64,000 bases of DNA from assembly GCA_963779515.1 (NCBI GenBank), contig CAVZYN010000002.1:496001-560000 (forward strand), written 5' to 3'. The position numbers were made by a program, and so were the translations under genes. Positions 34,606 through 43,085 of this stretch are shown piece after piece; within the stretch, counting starts at the first letter, position 1; every line of letters starts with the position of its first letter. Source of the stretch: CAVZYN01 sp963779515. GTDB lineage: Bacteria > Pseudomonadota > Alphaproteobacteria > Rhizobiales > Hyphomicrobiaceae. The notes below the pieces were generated by a model, which saw only the letters and a list, made by a program, of their open reading frames with translations, did no database searches and was not told the DNA's origin.

Positions 34606-34896
34606 CTACTTCGCAAACATCGAGCGCAGAATCCCTGCTAGGATCGTCAGTGCGCCACCGCCGACGCCGCCGCCCGCGATCTGACTGATGATCGTGCCGG
34701 GATCGAGGCCCGCTGCGGCCGTTGCCTGGGTGACACCGATGGCGCTGTTCAAGATATTGGCGCCGAGGCCACCACCGACTGCGCCGGTGATGATGTTGCC
34801 GAGGCTGCCGAGGCTGACATTCTTCATGAGATTGCCGGCGACGGACCCACCTGCCGCGCCACTGGCCAATTGAATCAAGAGACTAAGGATATCCAT
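34606..34896 (-). CDS. small Gly/Ala-rich hydrophobic protein (96 aa)
   Basis: Starts MDILSLLIQLASGAAGGSVAGNL, quoted here in part as MDILSLLIQLASGAAGG. Gly-rich stretches (ITGAVGGGLGANILN, IAGGGVGGGALTILAG) suggest tightly packed membrane helices, perhaps one hairpin or a small oligomeric membrane protein. It ends with SMFAK. No catalytic residues are seen and I do not recognise a named family. It is transcribed toward the terminator at 34553. Confidence 0.65.
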   Translation of the reverse strand: MDILSLLIQLASGAAGGSVAGNLMKNVSLGSLGNIITGAVGGGLGANILNSAIGVTQATAAAGLDPGTIISQIAGGGVGGGALTILAGILRSMFAK

Positions 34897-35177
34897 TGAC
34901 AGGCTCCGAGTGTTTCCCCAATTGCCGCCGCACGCGGCGCGCGTATGGCCAGTGATTCCCCATTATACGCCCGCGTGTTGGCTTGCCCGCGTCAAAATCA
35001 AGCGGGGCGCCTGAGCGCCGCTCCGGCTGGTTAATGCCGCGGAAGTTTTTGGAATAGCGTGCCTTTTCCGTGACATGGGGCGGGAAGTGCAGCCGGACAC
35101 GCGGCTTTTGCGAGCCGGCAACGAACTTCTGCGCTATGGTCGCTCCATCAAAATCTCATGAACTGGACAGGTCCGCC

Positions 35178-35552
35178 ATGCGCTCATCGATGATAATTTC
35201 CGCCCTGGCGGTGGCTTTGGCCGTTGTTGTTGATGTAGCGCCTGTTGCGGCTGCCGACAAAAAGCCGACGCCTCCGCCAGCGATTGAACAGAGCGCAGGC
35301 GGGCATCGGGCATCTGCCTACTATCGCAAGGCGCCTCAGGTCCGCGGCTTCGTGCAGCGCCGCGGCGGCTACTCCTACAACGGTAGTGACGTCGCCAACA
35401 CGTACGGCAATTCGCGCACGCTATGGGGTGGCACCAACACCTATCGCGCGCCGGGCCTCGATCGCCAAACCAACAGCGGACCTTTCGATCACGGTTTCTT
35501 TTTTGACAGTGGTATCGCACCGCGCGGCGGCAACTCGCCCTACATGAACTGA
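35178..35552 (+). CDS. small secreted Tyr/Gly-rich protein (124 aa)
   Basis: A signal peptide (IISALAVALAVVVDVAPVAA) leads to a mature protein of about 100 residues rich in Gly, Tyr, Asn and Arg (YYRKAPQVRGFVQRRGGYSY, RTLWGGTNTYRAPGLDRQTN). The end reads FFFDSGIAPRGGNSPYMN. I chose the ATG at 35178 because the signal peptide starts there. The function is unknown; the repeated TYRAP-like words resemble the linker in eipA, but this may be composition only. It converges with the next gene. Confidence 0.7.
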   Translation: MRSSMIISALAVALAVVVDVAPVAAADKKPTPPPAIEQSAGGHRASAYYRKAPQVRGFVQRRGGYSYNGSDVANTYGNSRTLWGGTNTYRAPGLDRQTNSGPFDHGFFFDSGIAPRGGNSPYMN

Positions 35553-35556
35553 AGTC

Positions 35557-36165
35557 TCAATAAAGCGAGTCGTTCTGGCGTTTGGGCCACGCGGCGTCGT
35601 ACGCCCCGGCGTCGAACGTACGTTCTACGCCTTTGAGGATCTGGCCCGGCGTCGGCAGACTCTCGCGGTCGACGCGGCTCTCCGCGCTCCAAAGCCGGGC
35701 GCGGACCAGCGCCCGCGAGCACTGGAAATAGACCGTCGCGATCTCAACGAGGATCACAGTCGCGGGTTCCTTGCCGTCGACGGCGAAGCGCGCGCGCATG
35801 CCCGGCGCGGCTGTGATGCAGGCGCGGCCGTTGACGCGCACCGTTTCATCAACGCCGGGGATCATGAACAGCAATGCGATGCGCGGATCGCCGATGATAT
35901 TGCGGAGCGTGTCGAGGCGATTGTTGCCGCGCCGGTCCGGAATCGCGAGCGTGCGCTCGTCAAGCACGTGGACGAAGCCGGCAGCGTCTCCGCGCGGGGA
36001 GCAGTCGAGACCACCGGGACCGATGCTGGCGATGGCGAAGAATGGCGCGGCTTCGATCAGGGCGCGATACTCCGGCGTCAGGTGCGGGATTTCCTTCGTC
36101 AGCGAAGCCCCGCTCGGCGTGCCATAGAGGGCCTCCAGCGCGGCGAGTGTCGTGATCGTCGTCAT
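35557..36165 (-). CDS. pyridoxamine 5'-phosphate oxidase-family FMN-binding protein
   Basis: A 202-residue split-barrel flavoprotein. It has FFAIASIGPGGLDCSPRGDAA, quoted here in part as FAIASIGPGGLDCSPRGD, then TLAIPDRRGNNRLDTLRNI, the FMN-phosphate-binding region, and LLFMIPGVDETVRVNGRA. The closest group I recall is the MSMEG_1061-type of FMN-dependent proteins rather than PdxH itself. It may reduce a cofactor or an unknown electrophile. It is not convincingly in an operon with the FkbM gene upstream (26 nt gap, same strand). Confidence 0.88.
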   Translation of the reverse strand: MTTITTLAALEALYGTPSGASLTKEIPHLTPEYRALIEAAPFFAIASIGPGGLDCSPRGDAAGFVHVLDERTLAIPDRRGNNRLDTLRNIIGDPRIALLFMIPGVDETVRVNGRACITAAPGMRARFAVDGKEPATVILVEIATVYFQCSRALVRARLWSAESRVDRESLPTPGQILKGVERTFDAGAYDAAWPKRQNDSLY

Positions 36166-36191
36166 CCAAGTCTCCGTTTGGCGGTTCTGCG

Positions 36192-37196
36192 TCAGTCGGT
36201 TTTGTCTTCGACCACATGGCCGCCGTCGTACATGCAGGCGATGCGGCCGAGGGCGGCGCGGCAGCGGTCCGAGGCGGTGAACGCGGCGAGGTCTTTGGCC
36301 GCGGCGGCGCTGGATGGGTCTTCGATCGTACCGGCAAGGGCCGTCAGCGTCGTGGGCATTGCAGGATCGAGACCACGCAATGCAAGTCCGCGCGTCAGGA
36401 TCCGGGCCAGGAGCGCAGGATCGAGCTCCGGCAACATGGCGTTAAAGCCATGTTCGAGCGCGGCCGCAAGCGCGTGGTCGCCGTGATGTTTTGTACGCGC
36501 GGCGCGGCCATGGTCCCACAGGTGCTGAACGGTGTCCCATGATGCGGACTTTGCGGGCAGGCGTTCGGCAAGCGCGCGCGCTTCGTTCGCGACATAGAAG
36601 CGGTTGAGTCCATCGAAAAAGACGAAAGCATAGGCCGCATTCAAAAGGACCGGTTCCCATGCGGCGGCATCGGCTTCGGGATTGTTCGGATTGATCGCTT
36701 CGACGAGGACGAGTTTGGGCCGATGGCGTGTGAGATCGAGGCCTGCCAGCACGTCGGGTTCGGCGCCTTCGACGTCGATCTTCAAGATGTCGATGGCGCC
36801 GAGCCTGGCCTCGTCGATCAAGCGCGAGAGCCGGCGCACCGGCTTTTGGACAGTCTTGAACGTTGCGCCGTACTTCGAGGCGCTTTCGGCGTTTTCTCTG
36901 ATCGCGCTCGACAGGCCATGTAGGCCTTCGACCACGTGAAATGGGATCTCGCCGTCGCTCCGTCCGGCGAGACTTGAGACCGTATGATCGCGCGGGCGAA
37001 TATGGGCGTAGGCGGCAGCCAACGCCTCTTGCGGTTCGACAATCAGTCCGCGCCACCCCTTGAGGTAGAAGTAGTAGCTGACGTTGTCCGCCACTGGATG
37101 GCCGCCGCCGACATCCACGTATGTGCCTGTCGTCTGGCCGGCGAAGACGAGATCGAGGTGATAGTCCTCGAGGTTCTGGGCGTACGAGAGCTGCAT
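36192..37196 (-). CDS. FkbM-family methyltransferase
   Basis: A 334-residue protein with the FkbM SAM-dependent methyltransferase domain in its first ~190 residues: AQNLEDYHLDLVF, TYVDVGGGHPVADNVS (SAM motif I), DILKIDVEGAEPDVLAG and KLVLVEAI. The C-terminal ~130 residues are Ala/Leu-rich and have no domain that I recognise. FkbM enzymes methylate hydroxyl groups on sugars or secondary metabolites, so a role in glycan or polysaccharide modification is plausible. It is located 93 nt after the cis-prenyltransferase gene on the same strand. Confidence 0.88.
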   Translation of the reverse strand: MQLSYAQNLEDYHLDLVFAGQTTGTYVDVGGGHPVADNVSYYFYLKGWRGLIVEPQEALAAAYAHIRPRDHTVSSLAGRSDGEIPFHVVEGLHGLSSAIRENAESASKYGATFKTVQKPVRRLSRLIDEARLGAIDILKIDVEGAEPDVLAGLDLTRHRPKLVLVEAINPNNPEADAAAWEPVLLNAAYAFVFFDGLNRFYVANEARALAERLPAKSASWDTVQHLWDHGRAARTKHHGDHALAAALEHGFNAMLPELDPALLARILTRGLALRGLDPAMPTTLTALAGTIEDPSSAAAAKDLAAFTASDRCRAALGRIACMYDGGHVVEDKTD

Positions 37197-37289
37197 GCGG
37201 TTGCCTTCTGGCCGACTGCGGACGCGGCCAGAATTACCCGATTTCGCGGTCGAATTGCGAACAAAATCCAGGGCATCGCCGCCGGACCT

Positions 37290-37997
37290 TCAGGCGACGC
37301 TCGGCAGTCCGCCGTAGCGGCGATCGCGTTTATGATAATCGTCGATCGCGTGGCGCAACTCGCTCGGTGCGAAGTCCGGCCAGAGCGTGTCGGTGAACCA
37401 CAGCTCCGCGTAGGCGCTCTCCCACAACAAGAAGTCGGAGAGGCGGCGCTCGCCGCTGGTGCGAATCAATAGATCGACGTCGCGGTAGTCCTCGGCACCT
37501 TGCTTGGTGATCAGCTGCGCGAAAGCTTGGCGCGACAATGGCCTGTCCATATCCGCTGTCTCTGCGGCATTCATGATCGCATCGCGGGACGAATAATCGA
37601 TGGCGATCCGGAGATGCAGTATTTGGCCGCCGATTGTGGCCTGTTCGGCGACGCGCATTTCGCGCCTGAGTGACGGCGTCACGCGATCGCGCCGGCCAAT
37701 GAAGTTGAGCCGGATGCCGCGTGCGACCAGTTCCCTGGTCTCGCTTTTGAGAAACGACTCGAGCAACAGCATCATGCCACGCACCTCCTCCGCCGGGCGG
37801 CGCAGGTTGTCCGACGACAGCGCGAACATGGTGAGGCGCCCGACGCCGAACGCGGGCGCTGCCGCAACGATATGCCGTACAGTCTCCGCGCCTGCGATGT
37901 GTCCCTCAGTCCGCGATAGTCCGCGTCGCGTCGCCCACCGCCCGTTGCCGTCCATGATGATGGCGACATGCAGTTTTTCGTCACGAGTACTTTGCAT
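37290..37997 (-). CDS. undecaprenyl-diphosphate-synthase-type cis-prenyltransferase
   Basis: A 235-residue cis-prenyltransferase. It has the catalytic start HVAIIMDGNGRWATRRGL, then LTMFALSSDNLRRPAEEV, LRIAIDYSSRDAI, and LLIRTSGERRLSDFLLWES with LWFTDTLWPDF. UppS-type enzymes add isopentenyl units in cis to farnesyl diphosphate to make the lipid carrier of cell-wall synthesis. This copy is not beside frr, cdsA or dxr, so it is probably an additional enzyme. ATG 37997 has GGAG 7 nt upstream. It is the third gene of a run led by a membrane protein and a winged-helix regulator. Confidence 0.9.
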   Translation of the reverse strand: MQSTRDEKLHVAIIMDGNGRWATRRGLSRTEGHIAGAETVRHIVAAAPAFGVGRLTMFALSSDNLRRPAEEVRGMMLLLESFLKSETRELVARGIRLNFIGRRDRVTPSLRREMRVAEQATIGGQILHLRIAIDYSSRDAIMNAAETADMDRPLSRQAFAQLITKQGAEDYRDVDLLIRTSGERRLSDFLLWESAYAELWFTDTLWPDFAPSELRHAIDDYHKRDRRYGGLPSVA

Positions 37998-38041
37998 TAC
38001 AAAGCTCCAGTTCAAAAAAAGGGGATCAAAGGAGGAAAACA

Positions 38042-38434
38042 TCAGGCGGGCGCAAGTCCCCTGGGTTTGCGACCTGAGCTATCGGCATCTTTGGCCGCGG
38101 CGGCTGCATCGCGCACGACCTTCTCGAGCTCGGAGAGATAAGTGAGGTACGCGCGCCGGCCTTTCGCTGTGATCTTGCACGTCGTTTGTGGGCGGTTCTG
38201 CTCGAAAGCCTTGGTGATTTCGACGAGCCCCGCCTCCTGCAGCACCTGCAGATGCCTGCTGAGATTGCCGTCCGTCAGCGCGCACAGTTGTTTGAGATCA
38301 CCGAACACCAATCCTTTCGGGTGCGAGATGAGTGACGTCAGCATGCCGAGCCGCGCCTTCTCATGAATGACACGGTCGAGCCCATCGTAGGCGAAGCGGC
38401 CAGATTTGGATTCGCTGTCTTTAGACGTCGTCAT
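38042..38434 (-). CDS. winged-helix transcriptional regulator (HTH_34/MarR-like)
   Basis: A 130-residue DNA-binding protein: RFAYDGLDRVIHEKARLGML, TSLISHPKGLVFGDLKQLC, then the recognition helix LTDGNLSRHLQVLQEAGLVE and the wing PQTTCKITAKGRRAYLTYL. This is the transcriptional regulator form often described as HTH_34. Its start overlaps the end of the membrane protein gene by 14 nt, so they are translated from one mRNA. A perfect palindrome ahead of the operon (39057-39077) is the obvious operator candidate. Confidence 0.88.
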   Translation of the reverse strand: MTTSKDSESKSGRFAYDGLDRVIHEKARLGMLTSLISHPKGLVFGDLKQLCALTDGNLSRHLQVLQEAGLVEITKAFEQNRPQTTCKITAKGRRAYLTYLSELEKVVRDAAAAAKDADSSGRKPRGLAPA

Positions 38435-39035
38435 CGGCAGCTCCTGACCATTGTACGACGGCCGCTGCCATCAACTGACCAACCAGAAACGGCAGCCCCA
38501 TCGCGACGGCGGAAAAGGCCTGCGCTCCGTTTGCGAAGGCGATGCTCGCGAGGCCCGTGCCCATGTACCAGATGCCGACCGCCAGCATGGGCACGGGCAG
38601 CGACCGGCAGGACGCGAAGATGCCGAGGCTGAGTATGATCTGCCAAAGGCCCGGCAGCATCCAGAGGCTCTCCGGCGCGAATTTTACCAGAACGAGCGTC
38701 AGTAGCACGCCTGCGGCGCCTGCCGGCAAGAACTGCTCGATTGCCTGCATGATCATCTCATCCGCCAGGCCCGAATGCAGCCGGTGTGAGCGCATCACCA
38801 CCTCGACGCCGATGAGCACCAGCGACAGAAACGCCGTTCCGACCCAGAGCGCCAAATAGCCTTGGAGGTTCGCTGTGGGTTGCGGCAATAGCACCGCCTG
38901 CAGCACCGCTGCGAAGGCGGCGAGAAGCCCGGTCGCAACGAACGTCAGCGGCCCATAGCCGAGGAACACGGTGCTGCGCGCAATCTGGCTGCGCATCGCC
39001 GCGATGTCACCCAGAGCCTTGTCGAGAGGTCGCAT
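38421..39035 (-). CDS. membrane protein of unknown function coupled to a winged-helix regulator (204 aa)
   Basis: After a short soluble start (MRPLDKALGDIAAMRSQIA), about six hydrophobic helices follow (residues ~24-50, 58-80, 100-120, 126-146, 150-172 and 177-197). One loop is acidic (GLADEMIMQAIEQFL) and the tail is short and acidic (SGAADDDV). The ATG at 39035 lies 22 nt from a palindrome GTACTTT-N7-AAAGTAC. The longer reading frame is a shadow. Genes for a membrane protein plus a small winged-helix partner are a known pairing in bacteria, but the signal is not known. The third gene makes a prenyl lipid carrier. Confidence 0.75.
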   Translation of the reverse strand: MRPLDKALGDIAAMRSQIARSTVFLGYGPLTFVATGLLAAFAAVLQAVLLPQPTANLQGYLALWVGTAFLSLVLIGVEVVMRSHRLHSGLADEMIMQAIEQFLPAGAAGVLLTLVLVKFAPESLWMLPGLWQIILSLGIFASCRSLPVPMLAVGIWYMGTGLASIAFANGAQAFSAVAMGLPFLVGQLMAAAVVQWSGAADDDV

Positions 39036-39056
39036 ATCCGGAGCCCCAGCACCCAA

Positions 39057-39077
39057 GTACTTTATATCGCAAAGTAC
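39057..39077 (-). promoter_or_regulatory. palindromic operator candidate GTACTTT-N7-AAAGTAC
   Basis: GTACTTT and AAAGTAC are perfect inverted 7-base arms around ATATCGC. They lie 22-42 nt upstream of the start of the membrane protein gene, where a repressor would block RNA polymerase. The winged-helix regulator encoded by the second gene of the same operon is the likely binder (autoregulation). Confidence 0.65.
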
Positions 39078-39141
39078 ATTGCCTCGCCGTAAACTGGCAA
39101 GGGCAATTCCGTGACCATTTGCGGGCCTTTTGGGGAAAAGG

Positions 39142-39918
39142 TTACTCGTCGATGATCGCGACCGCCCGCGTCCATCCCGCAGACGCCGCTTTGATCTTGA
39201 TCGGGAAGCAGGCGACCATGAACCCGTGCGCCGGCAACGCCTCGAGGTTCGAGAGCTTCTCGATATGGCCATAGCCGATCTCACGGCCGGCCTTGTGTCC
39301 TTCCCAAATGATCGCGGGATCCTTGTCGCGGGCAAATCGCGCCGCTGTCGAGGGAAACGGCGCGTCCCACGACCACGCGTCCGTGCCGGTGATCCTGACG
39401 CCCCTCGATGTCAGGAAGAGCGTCGCCTCGCGTCCCATGCCGCACCCCTTGGCGAGGAAATCCGGCTGTCCGTAGGCGGCGCCCGCGGAAGTGTTGACCA
39501 GCACGATCTCGAGCGACTTAAGCACATGACCGATCCGCGCGAGTTCGGCCTCGACCTCCGCCGCGCTGACGACATGACCATCCGGCAGATGCCGGAAGTC
39601 GAGTTTGACGCCGGGCTGAAAACACCAATCCAGCGGCATCTCGTCAATTGTGATGGCGCGCTTTCCCCGATCCATGGTCGAGGCGAAATGCCAAGGCGCA
39701 TCGAGATGCGTACCGTTGTGGGTGGAAATCCTCACCTCTTCCATCGCCCAGCCTTCACCATCGGGCAGCTGCTCTTTGCGCAAGCCCGGGAACGCTTGGC
39801 ACACCTGTTCCGCGCCCTCGGCGTGTCCGAAATAGTCGATCTTCGGCAGCATGAACGGTGGGTCCGACGCGATGCCCTCTTGGAGTGCGACCGAAATGTC
39901 GATAATGCGGCGCGGCAT
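39142..39918 (-). CDS. cyclase family protein (kynurenine formamidase-like hydrolase)
   Basis: A 258-residue metal-dependent hydrolase of the cyclase/formamidase family. It carries the metal-binding signature HNGTHLDAPWHF with a preceding SxDISVALQEG-like start (MPRRIIDISVALQEGIAS), plus a C-terminal GHGFMVACFPIKIKAASAGW. Members hydrolyse N-formylkynurenine, isatin or related amide or lactone bonds; this one is of the longer type without a firm substrate. ATG 39918 is chosen over a longer frame. It is divergent from the AhpD-like gene. Confidence 0.87.
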   Translation of the reverse strand: MPRRIIDISVALQEGIASDPPFMLPKIDYFGHAEGAEQVCQAFPGLRKEQLPDGEGWAMEEVRISTHNGTHLDAPWHFASTMDRGKRAITIDEMPLDWCFQPGVKLDFRHLPDGHVVSAAEVEAELARIGHVLKSLEIVLVNTSAGAAYGQPDFLAKGCGMGREATLFLTSRGVRITGTDAWSWDAPFPSTAARFARDKDPAIIWEGHKAGREIGYGHIEKLSNLEALPAHGFMVACFPIKIKAASAGWTRAVAIIDE

Positions 39919-40097
39919 GGCAACTCCAAGCAAATTCGGGCGACTGGGGATACGGATTGGGCGGCTAAGTCTTGCCGCGCCGCGTCGACCCTGTCGAATC
40001 CAAAACATGATCGGCGGGAGCATCATGTGCCGTGACCGTTGCACATCATCGCTTTAATGTATGCTGCCCTGATGGATCTCGCGCATGAAGGCATGAC

Positions 40098-40703
40098 ATG
40101 ACCTGGATTGAAGTCATTCCCTACGCAGAGGCGGCGGGCCGTCTCAAGGTGCTGTACGACCGCGTCAAAGGCCCCAGCGACAACGTCGACAACATCATGA
40201 TGGCGCATAGCCTGCGCCCGCATACGATGGAAGGGCACATGGCCCTCTATAAGCAAGTGCTTCACCACACCGGGAACATGCTGCCGAAGTGGTTTCTCGA
40301 AACGCTCGGTGTCTATGTCAGTTTGCGCAATGGCTGCGCCTACTGTGTCGATCATCACTTCGCCGGCCTGAAACGAATCGTTGGCGACGACGGTCGCGCC
40401 ACCGAAATCCGGACGGCGTTGGAGACACAGAACTTCAGCCCTGCATTCTCGTCAGCGGAACAGGCGGCACTGATGTATGCCAAGGTATTGACTGAGGCGC
40501 CGCTGTCGGTTGGTCACGAGACGATTGCGCGAATGCGCGACGCCGGACTCGATGATGGCAAGATCTTGGAAATCAACCAAGTCGTCGCCTATTTCGCATA
40601 TGCAAACCGGACGGTGCTCGGGCTCGGAGTTTCGACGGCTGGTGACATCCTCGGCTTGTCACCCGGCAATTCGGCGAACCCGGATGATTGGCAACATCGT
40701 TAA
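40098..40703 (+). CDS. carboxymuconolactone-decarboxylase/AhpD-like peroxidase-related protein
   Basis: A 201-residue all-helical protein with the AhpD-type redox motif NGCAYCVDHHFAGLK, including the two Cys (CAYC) and a nearby His, in the first half and a helical C-terminal half. AhpD-like proteins act as alkylhydroperoxidases or reduce partner peroxidases. It shares the neighbourhood with the YHS and peroxiredoxin-like genes on the same strand, so redox defence is plausible, but no operon link is evident. Confidence 0.87.
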   Translation: MTWIEVIPYAEAAGRLKVLYDRVKGPSDNVDNIMMAHSLRPHTMEGHMALYKQVLHHTGNMLPKWFLETLGVYVSLRNGCAYCVDHHFAGLKRIVGDDGRATEIRTALETQNFSPAFSSAEQAALMYAKVLTEAPLSVGHETIARMRDAGLDDGKILEINQVVAYFAYANRTVLGLGVSTAGDILGLSPGNSANPDDWQHR

Positions 40704-40873
40704 AGTTCGCGCACAAAAAACCAGCTGCAAGTTCGCGCGCGGCCGATGCAAGAACGCAGTGCTGGGTTTCTCACGCGAACGTGCGGGGGCGTGATTTCTC
40801 TCTGCGAAAATTCCCGACTAACTTTGCCAAGGCGGGAGCTTCGCCCGTTCGAGCACAAGGGAACCCATCGCCG

Positions 40874-41371
40874 ATGTCTACTTCTTTTCACCGCGCCTTG
40901 CGGATTGCAACTCTAGCCGTCGCAGTTTGCAGCTTCAGCGCGCCGGCCGTTCTCGCCTTCAGCGATACCTCCATGTCGACCGTCAACATCGATACGGCCG
41001 GCGTCGCGCTGCGCGGTCATGATCCGGTCGGCTACTTCACGGTTGGTGCGCCGACTCCTGGTGTTCCCGAGTTTACAGCATCGCACGACGGCGCGACGTA
41101 TCGCTTTGCCTCCGCGGCGAACCGCGATGCCTTCACAAAGGAGCCGGCCAAGTACGCACCGCAATACGGCGGCTTCTGTGCGTTTGCTGCGGCAGTCAAT
41201 AAGAAGTTCGATGCCGATCCGGCAGTTTGGAAGATTGTCGACGGCAAGCTCTACATGAACTTCAATGCCGATGTGTCCAAGAAATGGAATGCCGACGTGC
41301 CGGGCCATATCAAGAAGGCGGACGCCAATTGGACCTCAATCAAGGGCAAGTCCCCGAACGAATTGAAGTAA
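40874..41371 (+). CDS. exported YHS-domain protein
   Basis: A signal peptide (RIATLAVAVCSFSAPAVLA) precedes a YHS-like domain: GVALRGHDPVGYFTVG, then YRFASAANRDAFTKEPAKYAPQYGGFCAFA. The family is often associated with metal binding, but ligands are not settled. The ATG at 40874 gives an ideal signal peptide. An intrinsic terminator stands 24 nt after the stop, so this is a single-gene unit. The exact function is unknown. Confidence 0.85.
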   Translation: MSTSFHRALRIATLAVAVCSFSAPAVLAFSDTSMSTVNIDTAGVALRGHDPVGYFTVGAPTPGVPEFTASHDGATYRFASAANRDAFTKEPAKYAPQYGGFCAFAAAVNKKFDADPAVWKIVDGKLYMNFNADVSKKWNADVPGHIKKADANWTSIKGKSPNELK

Positions 41372-41393
41372 TTCTGTTCAAACAGATGTAACG

Positions 41394-41423
41394 AAAGAGC
41401 GGCATTCCAGCCGCTCTTTTTTG
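41394..41423 (+). terminator. intrinsic terminator after the YHS gene
   Basis: AAAGAGCGGC and GCCGCTCTTT form a perfect 10-bp stem around ATTCCA, followed by TTTT. Confidence 0.9.
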
Positions 41424-41454
41424 GCGTCACAACTGCCAATCTGGAGAGCCCAAC

Positions 41455-41976
41455 ATGCCAACGTCGACGAAACTGAGCGCCGGTGCGGCGTTTCCGAAGA
41501 TGAACTTTTTGACAACAGCTGGTGGCCAGATTGATGTCGCCGGATCGCCGGGCTGGCGAATGCTTGCGGTCTATCGCGGCAAGCACTGCCCGCTCTGCAA
41601 GAAATACTTCAAGACGCTCGACGGACTGCTTGAGGAGTTCAAGGCGGCCGGCATTTCCGTTTCGGCCGTCTCTGCTGATCCAAAAGAGAAAGCTGAGGCC
41701 GACGTTGCCGAACACGGCTGGCGCTTTCCGGTCGGCTACGGCATGACGCTCGACCAGATGCGCCAGCTCGGCCTCTACATCTCGGAGCCCCGCTCGCCGC
41801 AGGAAACCGATCGCCCGTTCTCCGAACCCGGCCTGTTCGTCGTCAATCCGCAAGGTAACGTGCAAATTCTCGACATCTCGAACGCACCGTTCGCGCGGCC
41901 GGACCTCGCAACGATCTTGATGGGTATCAAATTCGTCGCTGAGAAAGGCTATCCGGTGCGCGGCACGAAGACGTGA
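41455..41976 (+). CDS. peroxiredoxin-like protein (AhpC/TSA fold)
   Basis: A 173-residue thioredoxin-fold protein with the CxxC motif in VYRGKHCPLCKKYF, then VSAVSADPKEKAEAD and GLFVVNPQGNVQILDIS. The CPLC motif with a nearby Arg/Lys pattern matches peroxiredoxin-like proteins that reduce peroxides or act as disulfide reductases. No signal peptide, so it is cytoplasmic. It is a separate unit from the YHS gene because of the intervening terminator. Confidence 0.88.
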   Translation: MPTSTKLSAGAAFPKMNFLTTAGGQIDVAGSPGWRMLAVYRGKHCPLCKKYFKTLDGLLEEFKAAGISVSAVSADPKEKAEADVAEHGWRFPVGYGMTLDQMRQLGLYISEPRSPQETDRPFSEPGLFVVNPQGNVQILDISNAPFARPDLATILMGIKFVAEKGYPVRGTKT

Positions 41977-42040
41977 GGTAGCTCAAAAGCACTGCGCTCC
42001 GTCTGTTCGACCGCGATGGCGTAGCCGCGCATGCGCGGCG

Positions 42041-42910
42041 CTACCAGCGCAGCTGGTCCATCGCGGCGATCGCCGGAGGAGCGCCAGTCTTGAAGAGCGC
42101 CGCAAGCTTCGCCGGATCAATCGCGGTACCTGTCAGTGTTTCGTGATTGTGGATGCCGGAGGCGATGAAGAGGCCGGCAACGCCCATGCCTTCGGCCGCT
42201 GCGAGGTCGGTGCGCAGCGCATCGCCAATGCCGAGGATGCGTTCGCTTTTCGGTTCGCTGCCGCGCAGGTCCGTTGCGACCCGCAAAGCTGTGCCGTATG
42301 CCGAGGGGTGGGGCTTGCCGGCCCAGAACACGAACCCGCCCTCGCGCTCGTAAACGTCGGCGATCGAGCCCGCACACAGTAGCCGCTCCGTGCCGACATC
42401 AACCACGAGATCCGGATTGGCGCAGACGAACGGCAACTTGTGTTTCAATCCGCCGTCGATCAACCAGCGATAGTCCTCGACTTTTTCACGGCGATCGTCG
42501 AGCAGTCCGGTGCACGCGATGGCCTCGGCCTCGTGCAGCGCGACGTGCGGCCCTGGCAGCCCGGCAAAAAATGGACCGTCCCGATCGTGCGGGCCGACGC
42601 GCGACAACCGCGTGTAGCCTTGCTCACGGATATGCGTAAGCGCGATATCACCAGACGACACGATCGCATCCCAGCAATCGCGCCTGACGCCCGTCGCCTT
42701 CAATACGCGTTCGACACCAGCCGCGGGCACGGGCGCGTTCGAGACGAGAATAACGGTCCCACCCGCCGCGCGGAATTTGGCGAGCGCAGCGCCTGCCTCG
42801 GCGTAAGCCGTCTTGCCGTTGTGCAGCACGCCCCAGACGTCGCAAAAAATAGCGTCATAGCCGCTCAACAGCGAGCCGGCGTTGGTCAGGATGGGCGGCG
42901 GCATGCTCAT
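42041..42910 (-). CDS. HAD superfamily (subfamily IIA) hydrolase
   Basis: A 289-residue HAD phosphatase of the IIA type. It has DAIFCDVWGVLHNGKTAYAE (catalytic Asp motif), VILVSNAPVPAAG, FVFWAGKPHPSAYG (Lys) and ILGIGDALRTDLAAAEGMG (acidic motif). These IIA enzymes dephosphorylate sugars or related small molecules. The start ATG 42910 is chosen (MSMPPPILTN), because the longer frame has no family similarity. It is divergent from the Bug-family genes to the right. Confidence 0.9.
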   Translation of the reverse strand: MSMPPPILTNAGSLLSGYDAIFCDVWGVLHNGKTAYAEAGAALAKFRAAGGTVILVSNAPVPAAGVERVLKATGVRRDCWDAIVSSGDIALTHIREQGYTRLSRVGPHDRDGPFFAGLPGPHVALHEAEAIACTGLLDDRREKVEDYRWLIDGGLKHKLPFVCANPDLVVDVGTERLLCAGSIADVYEREGGFVFWAGKPHPSAYGTALRVATDLRGSEPKSERILGIGDALRTDLAAAEGMGVAGLFIASGIHNHETLTGTAIDPAKLAALFKTGAPPAIAAMDQLRW

Positions 42911-43085
42911 GTCCAATGATCTGTCGTGCAGATGCACGTTGTGCGGCGCCGAACCGATACAGACATTCGCCGCCGAGGCCAAGGCCCGACTGCCGCCACC
43001 TCAGTCAGCACGAAATCCTCCGGAATGCATCTTTTCAAGTCCGCCAATTGACTTAGAAGTGAGCCAGATGAAACGGGAGACAATC

